From assembly GCA_965644315.1 (NCBI GenBank), contig CBFFRQ010000212.1, positions 62,001-126,000 on the forward strand: 64,000 bases of DNA. The letters are read 5' to 3'. Every line of letters begins with the position of its first letter. Position 1 is the first letter of the stretch. The DNA is from Caecitellus pseudoparvulus (Eukaryota; Bigyra: Bicosoecida). A program made the translations under genes and the position numbers. Positions 27,098-36,331 of this stretch are shown here, in pieces. The notes beneath the pieces were generated by a model. The model was not told where the DNA came from and did no database searches. It was given only the letters and a program-made list of their open reading frames with translations.

Positions 27098-27696
27098 TGT
27101 CAATGAATAATAACGAAGTCAGAGAATTATTATTAAAACTCGAACAAAATAGAACGTTAGAAAATCAAAGCGGGGCGGGATGTTGTGAAGAAAGAACGGT
27201 AGGAGGTCAAGTTTACTACGGTGATTTAAAAAACAAAGAAAAAACATTCGATAATATTAATTATAAACGTTTAGACGGTTTATTAGGAAGCAATAGAAGC
27301 CTTGAAAAACCACCTAAACGAGGAGGTAGAGTTCAAGGCGATTTTTTAAATGGTGGAGCTACCAAACTAGGGGAAGAATACGCCCGGGAATTACAAAAAC
27401 ATTTTAAGCATTTAGAAGGCGGGGAAAGCTTCTGGGATGGTTTCAAAAGAGGTTTTAACGCAGTATGGAAACCCGCAGGAAAAGTTATTAAAACAATTTC
27501 ACCCGTGCTGCCATATGGTGATAAAATTAAAGCAGGTTTAGAAGCGGTAGGATATGGAAAAGCAAAAAAGAAAAAGCGTCAACCATCAGCAAAACAAAAA
27601 GCACGAGGACAATTAATAAAAGAATTAATGAAAAAATACGGCTTTACATTAGGTCAAGCCTCAAAATATATCAAAGAAAATAAATTAATGGATTAA
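27097..27696 (+). CDS. Basic pVI/pX-like virion protein, 199 aa
   Basis: Its ATG overlaps the previous stop by one base, so the two are probably co-expressed. It contains SGAG (25-28), NGGA (about 85-88) and EGGE (107-110), all candidate protease sites. The part after EGGE begins SFWDGFKRGFNAVW, an amphipathic helix-like stretch, then a GYGKAKKKKRQ basic patch. The layout resembles adenovirus protein VI or X precursors. The capsid protein's C-terminal tail begins with the same GGSFWD pattern. Likely a membrane-active or core protein. Confidence 0.6.
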   Translation: MSMNNNEVRELLLKLEQNRTLENQSGAGCCEERTVGGQVYYGDLKNKEKTFDNINYKRLDGLLGSNRSLEKPPKRGGRVQGDFLNGGATKLGEEYARELQKHFKHLEGGESFWDGFKRGFNAVWKPAGKVIKTISPVLPYGDKIKAGLEAVGYGKAKKKKRQPSAKQKARGQLIKELMKKYGFTLGQASKYIKENKLMD

Positions 27697-27755
27697 ATAT
27701 TTATTATAAATATCTAAATAATATAATATTAAAAAATATTATATAATTTATTATA

Positions 27756-29432
27756 ATGACAGAAAATAAATTTAATATGTTTCATAACGAACAGGCGGAA
27801 CGTATGCGACGCCAAGTTATGGAAGGGTTAAAAAATACTCAAAACTATATTAATTATTCATTAAGGGGGCAATATCAAAACCAACCCAAGCCAAATCCAA
27901 CAGGTAGTTTTAATCGTATGTCTTCTCATTCTTTTAATACTTCTAATTTATCACAAATGAAACAAATTGAAGATTTAACTGGAGGGGCACAAACAAGAGA
28001 AGGGCATAATTTAATAATGAATCAATTAAAAAATAGGGCTTTACAATTAGAGCAATTAAGTGCAGGATTACCAGCACAACAAAGACAACAACAAACAGCA
28101 CAAGAAATACCCGATACCGTTTCAACCTCTTTTGAGTTATTCTTTAGTTCTTTAACAAGTGCTGATTTTTCTTTATCTTTCATCTCATCAATGAATAAAG
28201 ACGCAAAACAGGCATTAGGCAATTTAAAAGCCTACGGTTTAGATTTAGATAAACAAACATTGGAAAGATACGCACAAATTACAGAAGCACATTTAGATAA
28301 TTATTTAACCAATATAGATGAATTGTATTTAGGGCGTGATATTTTCGGACCAAATCTAACAACTAAAACAGAAAAGAAAAAAGCTGGGGATTTATACTTG
28401 GAATATTTAGAGCGTTTAGATTATTACGAGGTTATATTTAAAATTTATTTAACTTTACAAGCCCTTATTAATAGTTTTGGAACTTCACCAGATACCAGAA
28501 AACAGGCATTTAATGGAGAATTTAAAAATATTATTATGGCTCCGTTAGATAGTATCATAACTCCAGAAATACAAACCATAAACGAAGAAGCAAAAAAAGG
28601 CATAAAAACATTAAAAGACATTCTACCAAAAAACGCATATCAGGAAATAGAGGAATATTTCGAAAGTGAATCAGCAGCAGCACAAGCAGACGGCACAGAT
28701 TATTATAAATTAAGAAATTCTAAACCACGTTTAGTAGAAAGAATTAAGAAACTAGAGCAGAGAGCAAAGAAAGCAACAAAACAAACAGCGAATAAAATCA
28801 AAAAACAAATTGTAGAACTTCAAGAAGCAGTAGAAGAAGCATCAGACGAAGAGGACTCAGAAGACGATTTACCAGAAGCACCACAACCACCCAGAACGAA
28901 ACGAGCACAAACACCAGCAAAAGCAAGGGCACAAAAAGAACCAGCAGTTCCAGCAACACCTGCCCCAGTCGTTCCAGCTTCTCCTGTTTCTCCACTTGAT
29001 GCGACAATCCGGCGACTATATGACGATTTACAAAGAAAAGAAAAACGATTATTAGACCATATAGAAAAATACGGGAACGATGATGAAGCTATTGAAAACA
29101 AAAGAGCCAGAAACCATAGAAAAGATTTAAGAAAGCAATACAACAAAGCAAAAAGAGACTTTGAAGCACAAGAAGAAGCACGGGAAAAAGCACGAGAAAC
29201 ACCAACCAAGCCACCAACCGAAGGTGTTAATAAGCCAAGTGGAGCTGCCGTAGATGATGAAACAGACGGAACAGGAGATGACGACGAAGGAACACTAGGA
29301 GATTTAGACCCATCATTATTTGGAGAAGGAATGAATCCCGCAAAATTCACAACTAATTTTTTAAAAGGTTCCGGACCAATGTTTAAACAAATAGAACAAG
29401 TCTTTAAAGGTAAAAGGCGTTTATGGAAATAA
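27756..29432 (+). CDS. Large virion-associated protein, 558 aa
   Basis: Gln/Asn-rich N-terminus, then a TGGA site (75-78), a helical middle region, Ala/Glu and Pro-rich linkers (PATPAPVVPASPVSP near 410) and a charged coiled coil. The basic C-terminus begins after KGSG (FKGKRRLWK). No domain is recognised. It lies between the pVI-like gene and the ATPase, so a structural or scaffold role is likely. TATCTAAATA about 40 nt upstream is a TCTA-type promoter. Confidence 0.55.
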   Translation: MTENKFNMFHNEQAERMRRQVMEGLKNTQNYINYSLRGQYQNQPKPNPTGSFNRMSSHSFNTSNLSQMKQIEDLTGGAQTREGHNLIMNQLKNRALQLEQLSAGLPAQQRQQQTAQEIPDTVSTSFELFFSSLTSADFSLSFISSMNKDAKQALGNLKAYGLDLDKQTLERYAQITEAHLDNYLTNIDELYLGRDIFGPNLTTKTEKKKAGDLYLEYLERLDYYEVIFKIYLTLQALINSFGTSPDTRKQAFNGEFKNIIMAPLDSIITPEIQTINEEAKKGIKTLKDILPKNAYQEIEEYFESESAAAQADGTDYYKLRNSKPRLVERIKKLEQRAKKATKQTANKIKKQIVELQEAVEEASDEEDSEDDLPEAPQPPRTKRAQTPAKARAQKEPAVPATPAPVVPASPVSPLDATIRRLYDDLQRKEKRLLDHIEKYGNDDEAIENKRARNHRKDLRKQYNKAKRDFEAQEEAREKARETPTKPPTEGVNKPSGAAVDDETDGTGDDDEGTLGDLDPSLFGEGMNPAKFTTNFLKGSGPMFKQIEQVFKGKRRLWK

Positions 29433-29522
29433 AAGATTTACAAAAACATTAAAAAACTTATAATAAAATATCTAGAAATTACAATATGATATATAGTTTT
29501 TTTAAGTTTTTGTAAATCTTTT
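29431..29522. terminator. Long hairpin between virion gene and ATPase
   Basis: AAAAGATTTACAAAAAC (29431-29447) pairs perfectly with GTTTTTGTAAATCTTTT (29506-29522). The 58-nt loop holds ATATCTAGAAA. The left arm abuts the stop codon and the right arm ends just before the TTTTTCTAAA box of the ATPase gene. Confidence 0.6.
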
Positions 29523-29538
29523 TTTCTAAATCTTAATA

Positions 29539-30321
29539 ATGCCTAGTTTTGAATTACTTGATTATAAAAACTCTAAATTAAAAAAAGATTATACACCGGT
29601 CGCCATTGTTAAAGGTGATGAAAACCACAAAGACTTTAATAAATTCTTATGTTTAACCGATAAAAACACGGGTCATAAAAGCATAAAACTACCTGACGAT
29701 TTAATTTTTAATATTCTCCCATCAACAAAAAGGGGAAAACGTGATATTTTTTATATTGCTGGTGCTTCTGGTTCTGGTAAATCATATCAAGCAAAAATTA
29801 TTTGTAATAATTACCATAGATTAAATCCGGATTTGCCTATATTTTTAATATCTAAACTAGAAGAAGACGAAACATTGGACGAATTGGATTATATCCACCG
29901 TGTAGATATTGAAGATTTTATAGAAGAATTTAATATCAATAATGAAGATTTAGCGGGATTCTATATTTTTGATGATTTTGAAACATTAGAAAAACCTATT
30001 TTAGATAAAGTCATTAAAATTATTGATGATATATGTATTATGGGGCGTCATAAAAATATAACTCTTGGTTATATCAGCCATAACCTGACAAACTACAAAA
30101 AAACGAGATTAATTCTCTCAGAAAGTAGCCATATTGTGGTATTTCCTCAAAGTTCCGCACCACATCCATTAGGCTATTTATTAAAGAATTATGGAGGAGC
30201 AGATAAAAGCGAAATAAAAAAACTTAGAAAGCTTGGGCGTTGGTGTGCGGTCTTTACAAACTATCCGAATTATATATTATCTTCAAATTATGCTTATCTT
30301 TTACATCAGGACGAAGATTAA
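29539..30321 (+). CDS. Genome-packaging ATPase (FtsK-HerA type), 260 aa
   Basis: Walker A is GASGSGKS at residues 75-82. Walker B is FYIFDDF with D145-D146. A GRHKNITLGYISH segment near 175 has the layout of the post-Walker-B region in the first element's ATPase (GRHKNAGVIIASQ). It heads the morphogenesis block ATPase-protease-penton-capsid in the order known from mavirus. TCTAAA lies about 12 nt upstream of the ATG. Confidence 0.88.
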   Translation: MPSFELLDYKNSKLKKDYTPVAIVKGDENHKDFNKFLCLTDKNTGHKSIKLPDDLIFNILPSTKRGKRDIFYIAGASGSGKSYQAKIICNNYHRLNPDLPIFLISKLEEDETLDELDYIHRVDIEDFIEEFNINNEDLAGFYIFDDFETLEKPILDKVIKIIDDICIMGRHKNITLGYISHNLTNYKKTRLILSESSHIVVFPQSSAPHPLGYLLKNYGGADKSEIKKLRKLGRWCAVFTNYPNYILSSNYAYLLHQDED

Positions 30322-30360
30322 AAAATAATATATGATATTATTATTATATAATATATTATA

Positions 30361-30942
30361 ATGAAAAAATCTAAAAATGACCCAGAACATAACGAAGAAT
30401 TAAGAGAACATCTTAAACGTTATTATTTATCAAATAGTGATTTAGAATATTTATTTAATGATGATACAAATATTATAAGTTATGATAAATTATATAATTA
30501 TAGACATATTGACGAGATTTTCGATAAAAAAGGGCGTTGTATTTTATTATATCTAACGTCTGACCCTAATGTCGGGCATTGGGTAGGATTAATTAAAAAA
30601 GGAAATGTAATAGAGCATTTTGACCCTTACGGACACGCACCAGATACAGCAACTGAAAATTTAAACGCAGACGAAGAAGTAGAAAAACAAACAGGACAAG
30701 ACGAACCCAGATTATTAAGAATGATAGACCAGGCGGGATACGGTCTAGAATATAATACATACCCATTTCAAAAAAAAGGAGAAGGCATAGGGACTTGTGG
30801 CAGACATACAGCTGCAAGATTACTTTTATATAAATTATCTTTAGAAGATTATAAAAAATTAATGAAATCATTAAAAGATAAGAATTTAAAAGACTTTGAC
30901 GACGTAGTCACCAAATTTACTCACGATTTATTAAAAAAATAA
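30361..30942 (+). CDS. Maturation cysteine protease (adenain/Ulp1-like), 193 aa
   Basis: The triad is in the adenain order: His73 (GHWVGLI), Asp88 (EHFDPYG), Gln137 of the oxyanion hole (YPFQKKG) and Cys146 (GTCGRH). The length is close to the mavirus protease. It is expected to trim virion precursors. Candidate substrates with GG or GAG sites are encoded in the same block (25091, 27097, 27756, 32206). No TCTA box is seen just upstream, so it may be read through from the ATPase gene or use another AT-rich promoter. Confidence 0.9.
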   Translation: MKKSKNDPEHNEELREHLKRYYLSNSDLEYLFNDDTNIISYDKLYNYRHIDEIFDKKGRCILLYLTSDPNVGHWVGLIKKGNVIEHFDPYGHAPDTATENLNADEEVEKQTGQDEPRLLRMIDQAGYGLEYNTYPFQKKGEGIGTCGRHTAARLLLYKLSLEDYKKLMKSLKDKNLKDFDDVVTKFTHDLLKK

Positions 30943-30977
30943 CTTTATTAAAATATTTTATCTAATATATATTAATA

Positions 30978-32114
30978 ATGTTAAATTCTACAATGTATCA
31001 AGAAGATAAAAATATTTATTATAATATTGATATTATCAACGGAAGAAGCACGAGCCAAGGTAAGATTAACGACCCTATAGCCAGTTTTAGTGAAACAAGA
31101 GACGTGCCTTTAATTAATGATGCTAGTAAATATAAAATGTCTATTATTCGTTTTACTATGAACGGTATTAATGATTTACCTTTATTTATTCCAGTAATTG
31201 AAGAAGGACAAACAAACCCTAATAAAACCGTTTATAAAATCACAGTTAAATATAATCATATAGGCGGGAACGAATACGAATACACACAGCCCGTAATATG
31301 GGAAAGCAACGATTCAAGCTTATCAGCACCTTCAAATTTTGAAACACAAGGACAAGACGCATCTCAAGAATATTACTACTGCCACACATACGACCATTTT
31401 ATAAAATTAGTAAATACAGCTATCACATATTCTATAACTCAACTAAACGCATTAATAAAAGTTGATTATCCAGCATTTACAGATTTAATAAGCCCTTTTA
31501 TAGTATATAATAACGCAAATAAAAAATTTGATATTTACTACCCCGCAGATAATGACGGCGGTTTCTCGTTCTTTTTTAATTCAAATTTATATAATTTATT
31601 ATCACATTATCCCCACGAATACAACGATTTAGACGAAACTAAACAATATAGAATTATCCCCCGTAATTATCAGGGTTTAAACTCTATCACATTAAACAGC
31701 GTAGATTATATTAAAATAGAACAAGAAGCCATAAGCCTTGGCACATATTGGAGCCCTATATCTTCTATTGTTTTTACGTCTTCTTTACTTCCTATTATTT
31801 CTGAGGGTGTTTCTCAGCCTGTGAAATTTGGTAATTCTAACAATGCTAATGCCGTTTCTTCAGTTTCTAGTTTTGAACCTATTATTACTGATATTAGCTT
31901 AACTCTAGACGATGCCTATAACTATAAGGACTTTTTATCATATATCCCGGGTGCTGAGTATCGCTTCGTATCTCTTACAAATTCTAAACAACCTATAAGA
32001 AATATTAACATTAATATTTATTGGAAATATAGATTAACGGGGCAATTAGTGCCTTTAAAATTATCTAATTTATCAAATGTATCTATGAAATTTTTATTTC
32101 AGCCTAAATATTAA
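30978..32114 (+). CDS. Penton (minor capsid) protein, mavirus type, 378 aa
   Basis: A beta-rich protein placed between protease and capsid gene as in mavirus. The N-terminal part (NIDIINGRSTSQGK..., SKYKMSIIRFTMNG) and a late YWSPISSIVFTSSLLPI block followed by a C-terminal strand pattern match the usual penton layout of Polintons and virophages. It should form the single-jelly-roll pentamers at vertices. TATCTAATATA lies 14-20 nt upstream of the ATG. Confidence 0.8.
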   Translation: MLNSTMYQEDKNIYYNIDIINGRSTSQGKINDPIASFSETRDVPLINDASKYKMSIIRFTMNGINDLPLFIPVIEEGQTNPNKTVYKITVKYNHIGGNEYEYTQPVIWESNDSSLSAPSNFETQGQDASQEYYYCHTYDHFIKLVNTAITYSITQLNALIKVDYPAFTDLISPFIVYNNANKKFDIYYPADNDGGFSFFFNSNLYNLLSHYPHEYNDLDETKQYRIIPRNYQGLNSITLNSVDYIKIEQEAISLGTYWSPISSIVFTSSLLPIISEGVSQPVKFGNSNNANAVSSVSSFEPIITDISLTLDDAYNYKDFLSYIPGAEYRFVSLTNSKQPIRNININIYWKYRLTGQLVPLKLSNLSNVSMKFLFQPKY

Positions 32115-32205
32115 AAATATCTAGTTTAATTTTTTTTAAGAATGCGTGATTTTTTAAAAAAAATATAAGGGTTTATTTTTAAAAATATTTTCTAAATTAT
32201 ATTAT

Positions 32206-34038
32206 ATGTCTAGTATTGAAAAAATTAAATTAATTGATAGCCGCATCGTTCAACCTCAAGCTCGCTACAGCGTTGTTGCCGGTGCTGTTTCTACGTCAAA
32301 CGTTCAATTTAGCTCCTCAACTGCTAATACTACAGGGGCTTCTTGGAATATTACAACACCTAACCAGCAATCATTTATGGACCGTGTCCTGCCTGTTTCT
32401 ACTGATATTTACGGTAAAATTACTGCTGTATTAACTAAAACAAGTGCCGGTCCTGGTGATATCCCCGCCACTTTTGCTCAAAAAGAAATTTTAAATTTTG
32501 GCGATGATGTCGCCCCCTGTGCTTATCCTTTTCAAAGTTCAATGAGCACAATTGTAGCAAACATTAATAATGCTTCTTCTTCTGTTAATGCTTCTGATAT
32601 AATGAATGAAGTTCAAAGAATTGTAAAAACTAAAGATAGCCACAAAGCAAGAACCACACCCACTATGCTTGATAGATACGTCGATTATAATACAACAAGA
32701 ACCCTTCAAAATTCAGTATTGAAAGGATATAATACAGCCTTCAATAATGATAATTGGAGCAACGGGGCTTTTACTGGCTTTGATTGGATGGATGCTAATG
32801 GAAATGTTCTAAATTCAGCACCTACCTGGCCTGCTACTGGTGGCGGAAACGCTCAAAGCTGGAGTGTTGATGCTTACTTTAGATTAAGAGTGACTGAAAA
32901 TTTAATGGTCCCCCCTTTTATTTTCAATGAATCACAAGAAGACCACGTGGGCTTATATGGTATTAACAATATTAAAATTCAAATGACTGTTGGTGATGTT
33001 TCAAGAATGTTAAGATTTGCTACAACCCGTCTTGCTCTAACAAATTATAATGTTAATTTTACAACTTCTTTATATGGTAATGAACCCTTTAAAAATGCCG
33101 TTGTAAATTGTACTTTTAGAACTCCAAGTTTAAGCATTCCTTTGCCTTCTCGTTCAATCGTGCCTTATATGGAGTATCCCCGCTATATTACAACTACTGG
33201 GGCTAATATTGCTAATGGTTCAAGTGCTTCTTTAACAAGTCAGACAATTACACTCAGTCAAATTCCTGATTTACTCTTAATTTATGCTAAGCCTAATTTA
33301 TCAGGTGTCAATAATAAAGGCGATCATTATTTACCAATTAAAAAGATTTCAATGAATTTTATGAATGTAGCCGGTATTTTATCAAGTCATACTAAAGAGC
33401 AATTATTCCACATTTCACAAAATAACGGCTTAGATATGAACTGGAACGAATACTGCGGCGAAGCCTGGACCGACCAAATTGCAACCGCAGCTACTGGCGG
33501 TATTCCTGCTTCTAATGGTAAAGTTTCATTATGTGGCGGTTATCTAGTGTTGAGACCTGGGGTCGACTTTGCTCTACCTGCTGGCGTTGCTCCTGGTTGT
33601 GGTGGTAATTACAATCTTCAATATTCAGTTGAAGTAGAAAATAAAAGCGGTTCTGCCGTTCAATCTCCCACATTATACACAATGGCTGTAAATAGTGGCT
33701 TTTTCGTGAGTGAAAACGGTCAATCAGCAATTACAACAGCACCCCTTAACGAACAAGACGTTATCCAAGCACCCGTTGAAGGAGACACGATGTCATTAAA
33801 ACGATATGTTGGGGGTAGTTTTTGGGATAAAGTAAATTCAGGCTTAAAAAAAATTAAAAATCACGACGCATATAAAGCAGCATCAAAACTTGGTAAAAGT
33901 GCTTTACGTGATGTAGGTATGGAAGGAAAAGTAGCAGCCGACGTATTAGATAAATTAGGACTTGGGGTAAATACAGGAGGTGGAAAAACTACAGGTGGAA
34001 GACGTAAAAAGAATAACCTTCAAAATTTATTAAGTTAA
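32206..34038 (+). CDS. Major capsid protein, mavirus type, 610 aa
   Basis: The double-jelly-roll capsid protein; its length is practically that of the mavirus protein. The last 73 residues form a separate tail starting SFWDKVNSGLKKI after RYVGG (GG at 536-537). It ends in a Gly/Lys-rich stretch (TGGGKTTGGRRKK). Proteolytic removal of a C-terminal domain is established for the mavirus capsid protein, and the GG/S junction here is the likely cut. Many GCT/GTT codons, as in a highly expressed gene. TTCTAAATT is 9-15 nt upstream of the ATG. Confidence 0.88.
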   Translation: MSSIEKIKLIDSRIVQPQARYSVVAGAVSTSNVQFSSSTANTTGASWNITTPNQQSFMDRVLPVSTDIYGKITAVLTKTSAGPGDIPATFAQKEILNFGDDVAPCAYPFQSSMSTIVANINNASSSVNASDIMNEVQRIVKTKDSHKARTTPTMLDRYVDYNTTRTLQNSVLKGYNTAFNNDNWSNGAFTGFDWMDANGNVLNSAPTWPATGGGNAQSWSVDAYFRLRVTENLMVPPFIFNESQEDHVGLYGINNIKIQMTVGDVSRMLRFATTRLALTNYNVNFTTSLYGNEPFKNAVVNCTFRTPSLSIPLPSRSIVPYMEYPRYITTTGANIANGSSASLTSQTITLSQIPDLLLIYAKPNLSGVNNKGDHYLPIKKISMNFMNVAGILSSHTKEQLFHISQNNGLDMNWNEYCGEAWTDQIATAATGGIPASNGKVSLCGGYLVLRPGVDFALPAGVAPGCGGNYNLQYSVEVENKSGSAVQSPTLYTMAVNSGFFVSENGQSAITTAPLNEQDVIQAPVEGDTMSLKRYVGGSFWDKVNSGLKKIKNHDAYKAASKLGKSALRDVGMEGKVAADVLDKLGLGVNTGGGKTTGGRRKKNNLQNLLS

Positions 34039-34103
34039 ATAATTTAATTTATTGTTTAAGAAATATTAAATAATAAAAAAAATAATATATATTATATTAA
34101 TAT

Positions 34104-36005
34104 ATGTATAATAATGCAAAATATCAATATGAAATGAATAAATTAGAAGTGTATAGTGAACCAGAAACAGTTGAAAACGTGGCAAGATTAAAAGAAGCTA
34201 TTAATTTTTTTTCAACTGCGGGGACTGCTTACGGAACTCAAGATACTATCAACGCAAATACTGCTTATAAAGCTATGTTCTTTTCTCAACCTCTAAAAGA
34301 TGTTTTAAAAGTTCCAGATGATAAGGGCACATATTCACGATTAAGCTTAAATTATTATTGCGAAATTGAAACAACACTAAACGAACAATTAAATTTAAAT
34401 GTCAGGTTAGATTATTACGATAAAGACGAAAATTATATTTCATCTAGTAATGAAGCCGATATTTTAAACACCGACCATTTAATAGATATTCAAATAGTAG
34501 GGGACGCCTTACAATTTCCAGCGAATACAAAATATATTTATTTGGCAGCTAAAAATAACGCAAACTTTAACACCACATTTAAATTTAAACACGCAACGGC
34601 TAAAACTTCAACAGCTCAAGAAGTATTATTAGCAGACCCGCCCACTAATTCAAATCGTTTATTTGTAATACTCGGCAATAGTAATCAAGGCACTCCTGCT
34701 CCAATTCCTCCATCTAATCCATCATATGAAACCGTCACCCTTGATAAAGCCTCTAACCCTTCTTTAATCTTTGATAATGGTTCATCAACAATGGATTTAA
34801 CATATAATAGCGATGATGAATTAAATATTAACGGAAATTTAGGATTTGGAGGGACTGAAGTTTTACTAAATCAAGACGATAATAATAAAATTTTAACTTT
34901 ATCAGCTAAAAACGCCTCAACCGCTCAATTTAGAATTGGAAATGACCCAAATAAACAATTAACTTATTTTTATGAAACAGGGGCAATTTATCTGAGTCCT
35001 AGTTGTCGTATTTTTCAAACTGACACAGCTTTTAATGATGATTGTTTAACCAATAAAAAATATGTTGATGATGAAATAACTAATAAATGCGTCCAACTTA
35101 CAGGAAATCAAAGCATAGCAGGAAATAAGACATTTTCAGGAATTACAAGCATAGAAGCTTTGCTAGATATGAATAATAATAAAATTGAAAATGTAGCAAC
35201 ACCAACTATAGGAACTGATGGAGCTAATAAAGCTTATGTTGATAGTGTTGCAGGTGGTAGCAACTTCACAAATAATATAAATTTGAACGGTAATGATATT
35301 GAAGACGTTGGAGAAATTCAAGCCGATAAATTAACGCTTATTCGTCCTGATGGTTCGTTAGAATCATATTGGATAGAACAATTAAGCAACGAAACACGAT
35401 ATGTTAATATGTCAGGTGGTAGCTCTTCAGAACACGCCTTTTTCTGTAATAATTTAGGTGGAGCGGTTCAGCGTTTCTCAGTTTCTAATACAGAAATTAA
35501 AACAAGCGTTAAATTAGATATGGGTAATAGGAATATTGAATGGTTAAAGGATGGAACAACACAATATCACGCCATAAATTACGGGCAATTATTAGCAAGA
35601 ACAGCAAATTTTCAAAGTTATAAAATAGCTCTTAATGATGTTTTCACCGCTAACACCTGGAAAACATTTGTTATGGATACTGTTATCCCTGTTGAATCAT
35701 ACCAAACAGGAACTTATATTTTATCTGCTACTATAAATTTAGTAATAGACGGACCAGGACAAACAACAGCCGTTGTATTTGGTAGATTAACTACCCCTGC
35801 TTCTGCTTCTGGTGTTGATACAACTATAGGGCGTATATTTATGGAGGCTGAGGCATCTAAAAATTACGGACAAATTACATTAAGCAAGGTTATGTCTGTA
35901 TCTTCAGCAGGTAATTTTCCCACTTGGAATGTATCAGTCAAAAGTGATATAAACGAAAATATAGACGTTGAAATAACATATAAAATGGATAGAATATCAA
36001 ATTAA
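34104..36005 (+). CDS. Fibre protein with phage-tail-fibre-type repeats, 633 aa
   Basis: The N-terminal half has a beta-rich region and a proline linker (GTPAPIPPSNPS near 205). Later come modules ending in NKKYVDDEI and ANKAYVDSV, preceded by IENVATPTIGTDGA. This is the same repeat type as in the 814-aa fibre of the first element. The C-terminal 160 residues could be a head domain. Likely a receptor-binding fibre. Mavirus-type elements are not, to my knowledge, usually described with this module. Confidence 0.7.
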   Translation: MYNNAKYQYEMNKLEVYSEPETVENVARLKEAINFFSTAGTAYGTQDTINANTAYKAMFFSQPLKDVLKVPDDKGTYSRLSLNYYCEIETTLNEQLNLNVRLDYYDKDENYISSSNEADILNTDHLIDIQIVGDALQFPANTKYIYLAAKNNANFNTTFKFKHATAKTSTAQEVLLADPPTNSNRLFVILGNSNQGTPAPIPPSNPSYETVTLDKASNPSLIFDNGSSTMDLTYNSDDELNINGNLGFGGTEVLLNQDDNNKILTLSAKNASTAQFRIGNDPNKQLTYFYETGAIYLSPSCRIFQTDTAFNDDCLTNKKYVDDEITNKCVQLTGNQSIAGNKTFSGITSIEALLDMNNNKIENVATPTIGTDGANKAYVDSVAGGSNFTNNINLNGNDIEDVGEIQADKLTLIRPDGSLESYWIEQLSNETRYVNMSGGSSSEHAFFCNNLGGAVQRFSVSNTEIKTSVKLDMGNRNIEWLKDGTTQYHAINYGQLLARTANFQSYKIALNDVFTANTWKTFVMDTVIPVESYQTGTYILSATINLVIDGPGQTTAVVFGRLTTPASASGVDTTIGRIFMEAEASKNYGQITLSKVMSVSSAGNFPTWNVSVKSDINENIDVEITYKMDRISN

Positions 36006-36023
36006 ATTATATATATTTTTATA

Positions 36024-36296
36024 ATGATTATTGATATTAAGAAAAGTAATAGAAAAAATAAACGTTTTATGGCTTTATTTGATGATGGAACAAAAACACA
36101 TTTTGGATATGATGGAGGTAAAACATATATAGACCATAAAAATAAAAAAAAGCGTGATAATTACAGAAAAAGACACGAAAAGGATTTATTAACATATGAC
36201 CCTAAAAGAGCCGGTTATTTATCCTATTTTTTATTATGGGGTAATGATGATAATTTAAAAGATGCCGTTGAAACATATAATAAAATGTTTTTTTAA
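36024..36296 (+). CDS. DUF5754-like small basic protein, 90 aa
   Basis: Layout: KSNRKNKRFMALFDDGTKTHFG, then HKNKKKRDNYRKRHEKD, then a hydrophobic GYLSYFLLWG end. This is the family appearance also seen at 6121 in the first element (FG...HNDKKRREMYYKRH...YLW). It lies 18 nt after the fibre stop. Function unknown. Confidence 0.65.
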   Translation: MIIDIKKSNRKNKRFMALFDDGTKTHFGYDGGKTYIDHKNKKKRDNYRKRHEKDLLTYDPKRAGYLSYFLLWGNDDNLKDAVETYNKMFF

Positions 36297-36331
36297 TTTT
36301 TTTAAATATTTTTTTTCTCTAGGTTTTTAAT

